Of a stretch of DNA of 64,000 bases, positions 1-10,268 are shown piece after piece. Made by a program: the position numbers and the translations under genes. The notes under the pieces were generated by a model. That model had not been told where the DNA came from, ran no database searches, and was given only the letters and a program-made list of their open reading frames with translations. Positions within the stretch are counted from its first letter, which is position 1, and every line of letters begins with the position of its first letter. Origin of the DNA: Algoriphagus marincola DSM 16067 (GTDB lineage: Bacteria > Bacteroidota > Bacteroidia > Cytophagales > Cyclobacteriaceae); NCBI RefSeq assembly GCF_000429405.1, contig NZ_AUBU01000015.1:54607-118606 (forward strand), in the 5' to 3' direction.

Positions 1-366
1 AATCAATCGATTAATGTACTCGATCCAGGTTTTGGTAGCATTAAACTCCTCCTCGATTAGGATTGTCTTATCATTTGCGATTCTTTCAGCCGCTTTGTCA
101 AATCCAAGCTTGTCAAGTGTAGCTACAAACCTTTCGTTTTTAGCCAGCCTCTTTTCAAGATAAATCTCTTGATAATTTTTTGGGAGCTGATCCACACTGG
201 TAGGCGGAACCAAGCTCCCAAAACATTTTGGCCAATCGGGACATCCCATTCCAGAGCCAGTGCTCCGGACAATGCCTCCAACCAGTATGAGAAAGTAAAC
301 AGCAATCACCGTCACCAATCCGGTTCGGCGAAAGCTGTTTAAGTTTTTAAGATTCTTTTGCTTCAT
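1..366 (-). CDS. ctaA: Heme A synthase CtaA/COX15, N-terminal part (cut by window edge)
   Basis: The reverse strand is open from an ATG at 366 to the window edge, giving the first 122 residues of a heme A synthase. This inner-membrane enzyme oxidises a heme O methyl group to make heme A for the oxidase encoded just upstream. The translation begins MKQKNLKNLNSFRRTG, has a first membrane helix at about residues 15-34, and carries the family signature GGIVRSTGSGMGCPDWPKC at about 31-49. The start overlaps the last 20 bases of ctaD, so the two are probably translationally coupled. The rest of the protein lies outside the window. The signature is very characteristic, so the call is firm although the gene is partial. 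Confidence 0.93.
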   Translation of the reverse strand, partial: MKQKNLKNLNSFRRTGLVTVIAVYFLILVGGIVRSTGSGMGCPDWPKCFGSLVPPTSVDQLPKNYQEIYLEKRLAKNERFVATLDKLGFDKAAERIANDKTILIEEEFNATKTWIEYINRLI

Positions 367-2233
367 TGGCGACTAGAGCCTCAGATTCATCTTTAATAAT
401 TTCCATTTCAGTCTTCACTTGCTCCTGCTCATGTGGCAGATTGGATTCAGGCGTAGCGGAAAGTGGAACGGTCTGAGGGATGAAGTCTTCTTCTGCTCCA
501 GGCTTGGAGTAGTCATATGGCCAACGATAAACAGTTGGAATTTCTCCAGGCCAGTTGCCATGTCCAGGGACAATTGGAGTTGTCCACTCCAAAGTAGTAG
601 ATCTCCATGGGTTGGAAGATGCTTTTCTTCCACGATACATAGAATAGAAGAAATTGAATAGGAAGATAAACTGAGCAGCAAAAGTGATGATTGCAGCTAC
701 AGATACGAACATATTCAAATCAGTATACATGTTTGAGAATTCAAACCCAGTCCATGAATAGTATCTTCTTGGGAAACCTGCAATACCGATGTAGTGCATT
801 GGGAAGAATACCATATAAACTCCTACGAATGTCAACCAGAAGTGAACATATCCAAGACGAGCATCCATCATTCTACCAAACATCTTAGGGAACCAGTGAT
901 AAACACCGGCCACTAGACCGAAGAAGGAAGCAGAACCCATTACCAAGTGGAAGTGAGCCACTACGAAATAAGTGTCGTGCAACTGAATATCAATGGCTGA
1001 GTTTCCTAAGAAAATACCAGTCAAACCACCTGAGATAAAGAAGGATACTAGACCGATAGAGAAAAGCATCGCAGGCGTAAAGATCAAGTTACCTCTCCAT
1101 AGCGTAGTGAGGTAGTTGAATACCTTCACCGCAGAAGGAATGGCAATGATTAAAGTCAAGAACATAAAGATGGATCCCAAGAATGGATTCATACCTGACA
1201 CAAACATGTGGTGAGCCCACACGATAAATGAAAGGATTGTAATACCCAACATGGAAATAATCATCGCCTTGTATCCGAAAATTGGTTTTCTGGAATTGGT
1301 TGCGATTACTTCAGAGGTAATACCCAATGCTGGTAGCAATACGATGTAAACCTCAGGGTGACCAAGGAACCAGAACAAGTGCTGATACAATACTGGGCTA
1401 CCACCAGTGTTTGGAAGGGCTTCACCCCCAATGTAGATATCCGACAAATAGAAAGAAGTACCAAAACTTCTATCAAAAACCAACAAAAGAGCTGCCGCAA
1501 ACAACACAGGGAAAGACAACAATCCAATTACAGCTGTCAAGAAGAAAGCCCAAATCGTCAAAGGAAGTCTTGAGAAAGACATACCTTTTGTTCTAAGGTT
1601 AATGACAGTAGTGATGTAGTTAATACCTCCAAGTAGTGATGAAGCAATAAAGAAAGTCATTGCTACCAACCACAAGGTCATTCCCAATCCTGAACCAGGA
1701 ATAGCCTGCTCAAGCGCAGATAATGGTGGGTAAACTACCCAACCACCGCCGGCAGGACCGGTTTTAATGAATAAGGAAATAAACATGATCACACTGGATA
1801 CAAAGAAGAACCAGTATGAAAGCATATTCATAAAGCCTGAAGCCATGTCACGGGCTCCAATTTGCAAGGGAATCAAGAAATTGGAAAAAGTACCACTAAG
1901 ACCTGCAGTCAATACGAAGAATACCATGATCGTACCGTGCATAGTCACTAGGGCCAGATAGAATGTTTGATCCAATTGACCTGTTTCGGTAATCCATCCT
2001 CCTAACAGCGGTCTCAACCACTCCAGATTCATATCAGGGAAACCCAACTGAAGTCTGAATAGTACAGACAAAAGACCACCTATAAGTGCCCAGAATATAC
2101 CAGTAATCAAGAATTGCTTTCCGATCATTTTATGATCGGTACTGAAAATATATTTGGTCACAAAATTATCATGATGCTCATGATCGTGATGATCATGGGC
2201 GGTGTCATGTGTCGCAACAGATGCTGTAGCCAT
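347..2233 (-). CDS. ctaD: Cytochrome c oxidase subunit I
   Basis: Catalytic subunit I of an aa3-type heme-copper oxidase (628 aa), reducing O2 to water and pumping protons across the inner membrane. All metal ligands are visible: His99 in VTMHGT and His429 for low-spin heme a, His427 in VVAHFHLV for heme a3, and His292 with Tyr296 in GHPEVY plus His341/His342 in WAHHMFVSG for CuB. The N-terminus has an unusual run of His and Asp (residues 9-23), and the C-terminus has a polar extension of about 50 residues after the last helices. It follows ctaC by 24 bases and overlaps ctaA. It belongs to the act-cta operon that begins at 11537. Confidence 0.97.
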   Translation of the reverse strand: MATASVATHDTAHDHHDHEHHDNFVTKYIFSTDHKMIGKQFLITGIFWALIGGLLSVLFRLQLGFPDMNLEWLRPLLGGWITETGQLDQTFYLALVTMHGTIMVFFVLTAGLSGTFSNFLIPLQIGARDMASGFMNMLSYWFFFVSSVIMFISLFIKTGPAGGGWVVYPPLSALEQAIPGSGLGMTLWLVAMTFFIASSLLGGINYITTVINLRTKGMSFSRLPLTIWAFFLTAVIGLLSFPVLFAAALLLVFDRSFGTSFYLSDIYIGGEALPNTGGSPVLYQHLFWFLGHPEVYIVLLPALGITSEVIATNSRKPIFGYKAMIISMLGITILSFIVWAHHMFVSGMNPFLGSIFMFLTLIIAIPSAVKVFNYLTTLWRGNLIFTPAMLFSIGLVSFFISGGLTGIFLGNSAIDIQLHDTYFVVAHFHLVMGSASFFGLVAGVYHWFPKMFGRMMDARLGYVHFWLTFVGVYMVFFPMHYIGIAGFPRRYYSWTGFEFSNMYTDLNMFVSVAAIITFAAQFIFLFNFFYSMYRGRKASSNPWRSTTLEWTTPIVPGHGNWPGEIPTVYRWPYDYSKPGAEEDFIPQTVPLSATPESNLPHEQEQVKTEMEIIKDESEALVANEAKES

Positions 2234-2257
2234 AATTAATTATTTTGTGTTGTTTTC

Positions 2258-3277
2258 TTATTGAATTTCTGCCACTTCTTTTACTTCTACTTCTATCCCT
2301 TCAGCCAAGGCAGGATTCATTTGAAGGAAAGTCTTCTGCTCAGTCAGCCATTTCTGATATTCAGCAGGCTCGACCACCTCGATCACTCTTCTCATTGCAT
2401 TGTGACCTCTTCCGCAAATTTCCGTACATGCAATCTCATAATTGAAATCCGGATTCTTCAACTCTGCCCGCATTTCAGCAGTAGTTTTATTTGGTACAAA
2501 CCAGAATCGAGTAGGCATTCCCGGTACTGCATCCATTTTCAACCTCATGTGCGGAGCAAAAACAGAGTGCAATACATCACGTGCACGGATTTTAAATAAT
2601 ACCGGTTCGCCTTTAGGAATTACTACTTTTGGAGAAGGAAAGTCGTCCACAGACTTTTGATCTGTGAAATCAATTCCCATAGGATTGATTGCAGATGTCA
2701 ATCGATAATCATTGTCTCCCAATACTTTATCCTGACCAGGATATCGAATATCCCAAGCAAATTGATAACCCATCAATTCGACAACATGAGCATTCTCAGG
2801 AGCAGGAGCTGTAATATCTGACCATGCCATCCAACCAGTAATAACCAGAACAGTCAAGACTAAAGCGGGAACAGTAGTCCAAATAACCTCAAGTTTATTG
2901 TTTTCTGGATAAAAGGATGCCTTACGATCTTCTTTGTATTGGTATTTGTATGGGAAAACGAAGAGCAAAATGTGAGTAATAATGAATATCACTCCTGTCA
3001 CTGCCATCGTGATCCAGAACAAACGGTCCGTAACCACTCCATGCTCAGAGGCAATTGGAAGTTGGTAATTATCAAACTCCTTGATTGAATACCAAAACAT
3101 CAATCCTCCAACAGCCACCAAAAACACCAAGAACAAGAAGGCATTAACCTTATTACTTCCGGATGCGATTTTCTTGTCAGAACCTTTTACAACAGATACC
3201 AATGTCTGGATTCGGTATACCATCCAAACAATTGATAAAAGGAGAACAACCCCTACTGCAATTAGAAATCCGTACAT
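2258..3277 (-). CDS. ctaC: Cytochrome c oxidase subunit II
   Basis: CuA-bearing subunit II (339 aa) of the aa3 oxidase, taking electrons from a cytochrome c donor. The N-terminal half has more hydrophobic segments than the usual two helices (about residues 1-22, 45-63, 86-109, 132-152). The cupredoxin domain follows, with CuA ligands in VLHSVF and CTEICGRGHNAM. No CXXCH heme site is fused to the C-terminus, unlike caa3-type subunits II, so the electron donor must be another protein, plausibly a heme domain of ActA or ActE. It lies 23 bases downstream of actF and 24 bases upstream of ctaD, inside one operon. Confidence 0.95.
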   Translation of the reverse strand: MYGFLIAVGVVLLLSIVWMVYRIQTLVSVVKGSDKKIASGSNKVNAFLFLVFLVAVGGLMFWYSIKEFDNYQLPIASEHGVVTDRLFWITMAVTGVIFIITHILLFVFPYKYQYKEDRKASFYPENNKLEVIWTTVPALVLTVLVITGWMAWSDITAPAPENAHVVELMGYQFAWDIRYPGQDKVLGDNDYRLTSAINPMGIDFTDQKSVDDFPSPKVVIPKGEPVLFKIRARDVLHSVFAPHMRLKMDAVPGMPTRFWFVPNKTTAEMRAELKNPDFNYEIACTEICGRGHNAMRRVIEVVEPAEYQKWLTEQKTFLQMNPALAEGIEVEVKEVAEIQ

Positions 3278-3300
3278 ATTTTTACTTTTTCGGGTTTGAT

Positions 3301-4596
3301 TTAAATGTGATGTTGATAGCTTTCTTCAAGCATCGGGTGATTTTTAGGGATTAGATTTCCTTTAGCTAAGCCTCCAAGCACAACCAACGCCACCGCTGAG
3401 CCATAAACAAGGAACATTCCTACTTCCATCAATCCTACACCTCCATTATGACCTAGGGTACCTGGCTGAACCATCAAGAAGAAATCTACCCAGTGACCTA
3501 CGATTAGAAGCGTACAAACGAGTTTTAAAAATACTCCGTGTCTTTTTGCATCTCTTGTCATTAAAACTAAGAACGGCAGGACAAAGTTCATCGCTATGTT
3601 TACGAAAATGAACCCTCCATACACGTCAGAAGTAAGTCTCTCAACAAAATAAACTGTTTCTTCAGGTATGTTGGCATAATAGATCAAAAGGAACTGTGAA
3701 AACCACAAGTAAGTCCAGAAGATAGAGAAGCCAAACACAAACTTTCCAAGGTCATGAACATGGTTTTCATTCACCATTTCAAGATAGCCTTTGCCTTTCA
3801 AGAAGATAACTGCAAGTGTGATAGCAGAAAGTCCGGCTACGAACCAAGAAGAGAATACGTACCATCCAAATAGCGTAGAGAACCAGTGCGTGTCAATTGA
3901 CATCACCCAATCCCAAGCTGAAATAGAAGAAGAAACTGCAAAGAATACTAAGAAGTAAGCTGACCAGCTTCTCATCTTAAACCAATGTGATGTTCCTCCT
4001 AATTGATCTTCTGCAGCAGCTATTTTCTTGAATTTCGAGAAGAAGAAAACCCAGAATCCAAAGAACACAACCATTCTAACGATATAGAAGATAGGGAAAG
4101 TACCCTTTTCCATAGGCCAGTAAAAGAAAGCGCCTTTTCCGTCAATGATTTTGTCATACTCAGCTGAGTTCTTATCGAACAACTCTGCATGCCACCAATG
4201 GAATAAATCATGACCAGCTACGAAGAAAGTCACAATCATCAAAACTGCAGCGATTGGTAACCAGTTTCCAAACGCTAACATTACTCTAGTGATTGGTGCT
4301 GACCAACCTGCTTGAGCAGCATATTGAATAGCAAAGAAGAATACACCTACAATGGCAATACCTGTGAAATAGACGTTGTTGATCCAAATATTAGCATACA
4401 AGCGCTGATACCAATGGAATGCATGTCCTCCAGCCTCAGCACCTTCTTCTGCATGACCACCACCCATCATAGCTAATACAATTCCCACAACCAACAAGGC
4501 AGCCCCTATCAAAAGGACCGTCATGATGGATTTTTTGATTCCTGGGGTGAAATCAAATTTTTGATCAAGGTTGAAATTTTGAACTTCGTGAGCCAT
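3301..4596 (-). CDS. actF: Alternative complex III subunit ActF
   Basis: Polytopic inner-membrane subunit (431 aa, about ten hydrophobic helices) of alternative complex III, the quinol:cytochrome c oxidoreductase that replaces the bc1 complex in many Bacteroidota. I recognise it by its His/Trp-rich membrane protein character and by its position, last of the act genes and directly before ctaC. A periplasmic-side His-rich loop is visible near residues 125-145 (GHDLFHWWHAELF). It starts 2 bases after actE stops, so coupling is likely. The family is known to resemble ActC/NrfD distantly. No cofactor-binding motif is expected and none is seen. Confidence 0.88.
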   Translation of the reverse strand: MAHEVQNFNLDQKFDFTPGIKKSIMTVLLIGAALLVVGIVLAMMGGGHAEEGAEAGGHAFHWYQRLYANIWINNVYFTGIAIVGVFFFAIQYAAQAGWSAPITRVMLAFGNWLPIAAVLMIVTFFVAGHDLFHWWHAELFDKNSAEYDKIIDGKGAFFYWPMEKGTFPIFYIVRMVVFFGFWVFFFSKFKKIAAAEDQLGGTSHWFKMRSWSAYFLVFFAVSSSISAWDWVMSIDTHWFSTLFGWYVFSSWFVAGLSAITLAVIFLKGKGYLEMVNENHVHDLGKFVFGFSIFWTYLWFSQFLLIYYANIPEETVYFVERLTSDVYGGFIFVNIAMNFVLPFLVLMTRDAKRHGVFLKLVCTLLIVGHWVDFFLMVQPGTLGHNGGVGLMEVGMFLVYGSAVALVVLGGLAKGNLIPKNHPMLEESYQHHI

Positions 4597-4598
4597 GA

Positions 4599-5225
4599 TT
4601 ATTGCTTCTGAATTACTTGTTTAACATAGGAAACGATCTTCCAGCGATTTTCTGGAGTGATCTGAGAACCATGAGCTCCCATTCGTCCTTTTCCTTTTGT
4701 GATTACATGGAAAATGTGACCTTCTGGCAAATTGATATACGCTCCACCTTTAAGGTTAGCAACACCACCGATGATTTCACCTACTTTTCCATCACCTTCT
4801 CCTCCTTTTCCGTGACAAGATGAGCAGTATTGGATGTAAAGAGTTTCTCCCTCTTTTACAATAGCATCATCCACAGTCAAAGGATTTTCAATAAGAGCAG
4901 CTTCCTCCAATTCAAATGTCTTCAATCTGTACGGAAGCATATCATATTTATTTCGAGGCACTGTACCTTCGACAGGCTCGCGCATGTTCATCCCATTGGG
5001 ATTGTGTACGTTACTGTTGAAAAACTCCCCTTTACCATCTTCTCTGTTAGAGAGCCAAGAGCCTTGACTTTCATCCTTGATCTGAGTAAGTGGTTCGTAG
5101 GCTACAGAATGGTACATCTGTGGAGCATATTCCAATCCAGGATTGTCCTCACCAGCACTACAGCCAGCAAACACAGCTCCTACAACTGCCATTCCCAAGA
5201 TTCCTAGTGTGTTCTTTATCGTCAT
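4599..5225 (-). CDS. actE: Alternative complex III subunit ActE, monoheme cytochrome c lipoprotein
   Basis: Periplasm-facing c-type cytochrome (208 aa). An N-terminal lipoprotein signal ends in VFAGCSAG, so the mature Cys at about residue 22 is probably acylated and anchors the domain to the membrane. One heme site, CSSCH, lies near residue 133, and a Met in GKGRMGAH near 182 could be the distal ligand. It carries electrons from the ActA/ActB side of the complex toward the oxidase. It sits between actD and actF in the canonical act order with gaps of only 2-11 bases. Confidence 0.92.
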   Translation of the reverse strand: MTIKNTLGILGMAVVGAVFAGCSAGEDNPGLEYAPQMYHSVAYEPLTQIKDESQGSWLSNREDGKGEFFNSNVHNPNGMNMREPVEGTVPRNKYDMLPYRLKTFELEEAALIENPLTVDDAIVKEGETLYIQYCSSCHGKGGEGDGKVGEIIGGVANLKGGAYINLPEGHIFHVITKGKGRMGAHGSQITPENRWKIVSYVKQVIQKQ

Positions 5226-5236
5226 TTTATCGGGAA

Positions 5237-5770
5237 TTACTCGTCAAAACTTTTATTATTTACTTCAGTAGCACCGGAAGACTTCAAAATCTCTTTGATT
5301 TTTTCCTGATCCATAGCGCTATTGTTCGCAATGTCTATTGCCATTACGTGCTTATCATCGGTGATTCTTACATCGAAGATTCGTGGTTGTGCCCAAGGCT
5401 TCAAATTAGAACTCACCATAAAAACTCCTACCATTCCGAAAGCAGCAAGCAATACAGTCATCTCAAAAGAAACTGGAATGAAATCCGGGAAGGCTGCGTA
5501 ATCCTTACCACCAATGATCATTGGCCAGTCAAACTTCATCATGTAAAACTGCATCGTCAAAGCAAGGGAAGTACCCAGCATTCCAAAAAGGAAAGCTGCG
5601 ATAGGAAGTCTACTTCTCTTATAACCAAGTACGTGCTCCAGACCATGAACAGGATAAGGGGAATACACCTCATGGATTTTCACACCACTGGATCTTACTT
5701 GTTTTACGGCGTCAAGAAGAACGTCTTCGTCTTCGTATACGCCCAATACAAAATGAGTATCTCTTTCCAT
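5237..5770 (-). CDS. actD: Alternative complex III subunit ActD
   Basis: Small membrane subunit (177 aa) of alternative complex III. The first 55 residues are a soluble alpha/beta domain (FVLGVYEDEDVLLDAV), followed by two hydrophobic helices at about 57-77 and 95-117, then another soluble tail. This matches the DUF3341-type ActD layout. Its stop and the next start are separated by 11 bases, and its start is 1 base after actC stops, so it is clearly part of the operon. It binds no visible cofactor; its role in the family is structural. Confidence 0.9.
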   Translation of the reverse strand: MERDTHFVLGVYEDEDVLLDAVKQVRSSGVKIHEVYSPYPVHGLEHVLGYKRSRLPIAAFLFGMLGTSLALTMQFYMMKFDWPMIIGGKDYAAFPDFIPVSFEMTVLLAAFGMVGVFMVSSNLKPWAQPRIFDVRITDDKHVMAIDIANNSAMDQEKIKEILKSSGATEVNNKSFDE

Positions 5771-5771
5771 A

Positions 5772-7136
5772 TTATTTAGCAGCTTTTTCGGATGATGATT
5801 TCAATACAGACTTTACTTCAGCCATGTTGATCACAGGGAAAAACTTAGCGAACAAGAAGAACAAGGTGAAAAACAGTCCGAAGGTAAATAGATAGACTCC
5901 AATGTCAGCCCAAGTTGGGTAGAACATCGCCCAAGAAGAAGGCAAGTAATCTCTGTGCAAGGAAGTCACGATAATTACAAATCGCTCAAACCACATCCCG
6001 ATATTCACTACAAGTGATAGGATAAATGTAGCCACAATAGAAGTCCGGATTTTCTTGAACCAGAACAACTGTGGTGAAATCACATTACAAGTCATCATAG
6101 ACCAGTAAGCCCACCAATAAGGTCCTGTTGCCCGGTTGATAAATGCATACTGTTCTGCTGCCACTCCTGAATACCAAGCGATGAAGAATTCTGTAATGTA
6201 AGCAATACCTACAATCGAACCGGTGATGATGATCACGATATTCATCAATTCGATATGGCCCATCGTGATGTAATCTTCCAGTTTAAATACTTTTCTGGTG
6301 ATAATCATCAGGGTCAATACCATAGCAAATCCAGAGAAGATCGCACCTGCCACAAAGTATGGAGGGAAGATCGTCGTGTGCCAACCTGGAATCACGGAAG
6401 TCGCAAAGTCAAAGGATACGATCGTGTGTACAGAAAGTACAAGCGGTGTAGCCAAACCTGCCAAAATCAAGGAAACGGATTCATAACGCATCCAAGTTTT
6501 TGCTGCTCCATCCCATCCAAAGGACAAGGCACCGTAGATAGTTTTTCTCAAGCCAGTAGCTCGGTCACGAATCGTTGCAAAATCTGGGATCAAACCGATG
6601 TACCAGAAAACAAGCGATACGGAGAAATAAGTCGAAATCGCAAATACGTCCCAAAGGAGAGGTGAGTTGAAGTTAACCCAAAGCGAACCAAAGGTGTTGG
6701 GAAGTGGAAGTGCCCAATAAGCTCCTAACCAAGGACGACCCATGTGAATAACCGGGAACATTGCCGCACAGATTACAGCGAAGATAGTCATCGCCTCTGC
6801 AGCTCGGTTAATGGATGTTCTCCACTTTTGTCTGAATAACAAAAGTACGGCTGAGATCAATGTACCGGCGTGACCGATACCAACCCACCACACGAAGTTG
6901 GTGATGTCCCAAGCCCAACCGATGGTCTTGTTGAGTCCCCACATTCCAATTCCTTCCCAAAGGGTAGCAATCAATGCGATGGAACCAAGTCCCAATACAC
7001 CAGCTGCTGTCAAAAAGGCAAGGAACCAAGATAGTGACGGCTTTCCTTCTACTTGACGTGACACATCATGAGTGACGTCATGATAGCTTTTCCCGCCGGT
7101 AACTAAAGGCTCTCGTACGGATGAAGTAACCTGCAT
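5772..7136 (-). CDS. actC: Alternative complex III subunit ActC (NrfD/PsrC-like)
   Basis: NrfD-type quinol-interacting membrane subunit (454 aa) with about ten transmembrane helices. The N-terminal soluble segment is followed by helices including [18 protein letters not shown]. Conserved-looking features are [18 protein letters not shown] near residues 107-124 and [14 protein letters not shown] near 147, both typical of ActC. In the complex it forms the quinol site and pairs with the ActB iron-sulfur subunit encoded 17 bases upstream. It shares the operon and orientation of its neighbours. Confidence 0.93.
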   Translation of the reverse strand: MQVTSSVREPLVTGGKSYHDVTHDVSRQVEGKPSLSWFLAFLTAAGVLGLGSIALIATLWEGIGMWGLNKTIGWAWDITNFVWWVGIGHAGTLISAVLLLFRQKWRTSINRAAEAMTIFAVICAAMFPVIHMGRPWLGAYWALPLPNTFGSLWVNFNSPLLWDVFAISTYFSVSLVFWYIGLIPDFATIRDRATGLRKTIYGALSFGWDGAAKTWMRYESVSLILAGLATPLVLSVHTIVSFDFATSVIPGWHTTIFPPYFVAGAIFSGFAMVLTLMIITRKVFKLEDYITMGHIELMNIVIIITGSIVGIAYITEFFIAWYSGVAAEQYAFINRATGPYWWAYWSMMTCNVISPQLFWFKKIRTSIVATFILSLVVNIGMWFERFVIIVTSLHRDYLPSSWAMFYPTWADIGVYLFTFGLFFTLFFLFAKFFPVINMAEVKSVLKSSSEKAAK

Positions 7137-7153
7137 AGTTTATAAAATTATGA

Positions 7154-10100
7154 TTACGCTTCGTTTTTGTCTTTATTTCTGATTTTGGTAAAGTACCAAA
7201 CGTTTGGACTCACGTTGATCTCTTCCAATACGTGGTAAGCCCGCTCTTCATTGACTTCCTTCAGAGCAGAAGTTGAGTTTTCCTCAATCTTCAAGAGCTT
7301 GGATACACGGCTTTCCGGATCATTCATATCTCCGAATACCAATGCATCGGTTGGACATGCCGTAGCACAAGCCACGTTGATATCTCCGTCTTTTACTTTA
7401 CGCTTCTCACGCTTAGCCTCCAGCTTACCAGCTTGAATTCGCTGCACGCACATTGAGCACTTCTCCATCACGCCTCGAACTCGTACAGTCACGTCAGGAT
7501 TCAATACCATCTTACCCAAATCATCGTTTTGAGCCACATTGACTCCAGCGAATTGAGTATTGTCATGGTACTTGAACCAATTGAATCGACGAACCTTGTA
7601 AGGACAGTTGTTAGCACAGTAACGCGTACCGATACAACGGTTGTAAGTCATTTGGTTCAACCCTTCAGAAGAGTGAGTGGTCGCAGCTACTGGACATACA
7701 GTCTCGCAAGGTGCATTATTACACTGCTGACACATCATTGGCTGGAAGGTAACTTCTGGATTTTCAGAAGCTTTTTCCAAACCTGACAAATCATCTGCTG
7801 CAGCATCTGAAGAGTAATATCTATCGATACGGATCCAAGCCATCTCACGACGATTCAAGACCTCTTCTTTACCTACTACAGCGACGTTGTTTTCTACTTG
7901 ACAGGCTACAGAACAAGCCGAGCAGCCGATACAGGAGTTCATATCAATGGCCAATCCCCAGTGATGCTGAGAATATTGATGCCCTTTCCACAAGGAAATC
8001 TTAGAAGGCTTGATAAATTCGCCTTCCTTGTAGATTTCCGGCTTGTATCGCCCTGCAGAAGCATCTTGCTTGTATTCTGAAAGCGTAGCTTCCTGAATCA
8101 CGTTTTCACGTGCCATGAAAGTCTGATGTGTCTGCGTTCTTGCAATCTTATAAGAATCACCAGTTACCTCTACAGTCACTCCAGAAGTAATATCAAAGTT
8201 CACAAAGCCAGCAGAAGCATCAAGCAATTCGTAGGCATTCACACCTACGCCATTTGCAACCCTACCTGCCTTGGTTCTTCCGTATCCAACGGCTAAACCG
8301 AAAGTTCCTTCAGCCTGACCTGGCTGGATCAAAATTGGAACAGTGATTTTTTTACCGTTGATAGTTACAGAAGCTTTGCGAGTATTCTCTTCAATCATGG
8401 TTACTCCATTATCGGAAGCCCATTTTTGAGATACTGTCAAATAATTGTCCCAAGTAGCCTTGGTGATCGGATCCGGAGTTTCCTGAAGCCAAGGGTTATT
8501 GGCAAAGGTACCATTTCCGATAGCTACTTTAGGATATACAATAAGTTCTGCTCCGGAATTATCAGCACTGTAAGTTCTAGCTACTGCTGTAGCAGCCTCA
8601 GTGACATCTCCAATAGGAGCAAATGGAATACCCTCACGCTCTAGGGCGAGCACACCATTGTAAAGTGATTTATCCCAGAAAGTCTGGAATGAATCCAAAG
8701 TCGCTACTTGTGTGTAGAGACCTGTTTCCCAGTTGTTTCTTAGGAAATCGTAGTAGTTTGTGGTTTCTCCTGCCCAAACCAAAAGTGACTCCTGCGCCTG
8801 ACGTGTGTCAAACAGCGGAGAAATGGTTGGTTGAGAAAGTGAATAATGACCTGGTTTTGGTTCGAAATCATTCCAAGCTTCTAAGAAGTGATGATCTGGA
8901 GCAAGGGCTCCTACCAAAGAAGCTGTTTCATCCATGGTCATATTTGTAGCCAAAGAGAAACGAGCTTTAGATATACCTTCGGCTAATTCTGCACCTCTTG
9001 GATGATCATATACCGGGTTACAGTTATGGAAAATGACAGCTCCCACTCGACCTGCATTGAGATCAGTGATGAACTGATTCATTTTCGCGTCGTCTCCCTT
9101 TCTAAAGTTAACAGGAGTAGAAAAATCAACTGTAGCTCCATTGTTTCCAAGCAATTCATTGATTGCATGGATGACAGTTTGAACGTTAGGATCGTTAGAA
9201 CCTGAAACAACCAAAGAAGCACCTCTGGAAGCCCAAAGGTCATTAGCTGCCTTTTCCAAATTAGCTACTTCAACTGCAGGAGCAGATACCGTAGCAGCGC
9301 CCGCTTTTCGAGCAAGCATATTATAAAGCGCCAAAACAGCCAATCCGCTTTGAGAAGCTTTGATTGGTGAACGATAGTCTGCATTCGCACCAGTCAAAGA
9401 CAAATTGGACTCAAACTGGTAATGACGAGACATCTCAGGACGCTCTTTGCTGATTTTACGAGTCTTCGCATACTGACCGGCAAATTCGATCGGAGATATC
9501 CAAGTTCCTAGGAAGTCAGCTCCGAAAGAGACGATGGTCTTTGCTTTGTCAAATGAATAAGAAGGAACTACCGCTTGGCCGTACATTGATTCTGAGGCCT
9601 TGGCAATTCCATAATTTGAAAGCGGATCATACATGATGACCTCTGCACCTCCTATTGATTCAGAGAACAGGTTCAATGCTTTCAGAGTAGAAGGAGAAAG
9701 TACGGTGTTGGAAACGATCTTTATATTTCCAGCAGCAGCGACTTTTGATTTCACCTCTGCATCCAAACTTGCCCAATCAGTCTTTTCACCAGCCAAATAC
9801 GGTCCTGTTAAACGCTCTTTATCGTAAAGCGAAAGAACTGAAGCTTCTACGATGGCATTTACTTTTCCATTATTAATAGGTGAAAGCTTATTACCATCGA
9901 TCTTGATTGGTCGACCCTCGCGGGTTTTCACTACGATCGATGCATAATCTCCACCGGAAGCGAAGGTAGATGCGTAGTAGTTAGGGATGGATGGGTTGAT
10001 ATCAACAGGCTTGTTGACGTAAGGGATCGCCTTTCGCACAGGAGCCTCACACGCTGCCAAAGAAGCAGCTGCCAAGCTAAAGCCCATCATTTTCAGAAAG

Positions 10101-10237
10101 TCTCTCCTGGATGCGTTTCCGTCTTCGGAAATCATGGATGGAAGCTCTGGGAACTCCCTGTCTGCATTCTTAACAAACTCCGGATCGTTGCTGAGTTGCT
10201 CCAGTCCTTTCCAGTATGTTTTCTTAGTTTCCTTCAT
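7154..10237 (-). CDS. actB: Alternative complex III subunit ActB, molybdopterin-fold plus iron-sulfur protein
   Basis: Large periplasmic subunit (1027 aa) fusing a molybdopterin-oxidoreductase-like domain (about residues 45-730) with an NrfC-like ferredoxin domain (about 750-1000). A twin-arginine motif SRRDFLKMMG at 43-52 is followed by ASLAACEAP, a lipobox with Cys63, so it is probably a Tat-exported lipoprotein. Cluster cysteines occur as CIGCSACSVAC, CQQCNNAPCETVC, CIGTRYCANNC, CSMC and CATAC. These 15 Cys fit three [4Fe-4S] clusters and one [3Fe-4S] cluster, as known for this family. The Mo-fold half is not expected to hold Mo in ActB proteins. It lies 31 bases downstream of actA. Confidence 0.95.
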   Translation of the reverse strand: MKETKKTYWKGLEQLSNDPEFVKNADREFPELPSMISEDGNASRRDFLKMMGFSLAAASLAACEAPVRKAIPYVNKPVDINPSIPNYYASTFASGGDYASIVVKTREGRPIKIDGNKLSPINNGKVNAIVEASVLSLYDKERLTGPYLAGEKTDWASLDAEVKSKVAAAGNIKIVSNTVLSPSTLKALNLFSESIGGAEVIMYDPLSNYGIAKASESMYGQAVVPSYSFDKAKTIVSFGADFLGTWISPIEFAGQYAKTRKISKERPEMSRHYQFESNLSLTGANADYRSPIKASQSGLAVLALYNMLARKAGAATVSAPAVEVANLEKAANDLWASRGASLVVSGSNDPNVQTVIHAINELLGNNGATVDFSTPVNFRKGDDAKMNQFITDLNAGRVGAVIFHNCNPVYDHPRGAELAEGISKARFSLATNMTMDETASLVGALAPDHHFLEAWNDFEPKPGHYSLSQPTISPLFDTRQAQESLLVWAGETTNYYDFLRNNWETGLYTQVATLDSFQTFWDKSLYNGVLALEREGIPFAPIGDVTEAATAVARTYSADNSGAELIVYPKVAIGNGTFANNPWLQETPDPITKATWDNYLTVSQKWASDNGVTMIEENTRKASVTINGKKITVPILIQPGQAEGTFGLAVGYGRTKAGRVANGVGVNAYELLDASAGFVNFDITSGVTVEVTGDSYKIARTQTHQTFMARENVIQEATLSEYKQDASAGRYKPEIYKEGEFIKPSKISLWKGHQYSQHHWGLAIDMNSCIGCSACSVACQVENNVAVVGKEEVLNRREMAWIRIDRYYSSDAAADDLSGLEKASENPEVTFQPMMCQQCNNAPCETVCPVAATTHSSEGLNQMTYNRCIGTRYCANNCPYKVRRFNWFKYHDNTQFAGVNVAQNDDLGKMVLNPDVTVRVRGVMEKCSMCVQRIQAGKLEAKREKRKVKDGDINVACATACPTDALVFGDMNDPESRVSKLLKIEENSTSALKEVNEERAYHVLEEINVSPNVWYFTKIRNKDKNEA

Positions 10238-10268
10238 TTTATGATCTAGGAATAGATTTCAGATTTTT

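Noticed and set aside
5090..5779. 229-residue forward frame opposite actE/actD
   Set aside because: It lies fully opposite two well-supported act genes, and its translation shows no domain, signal peptide or sensible composition.
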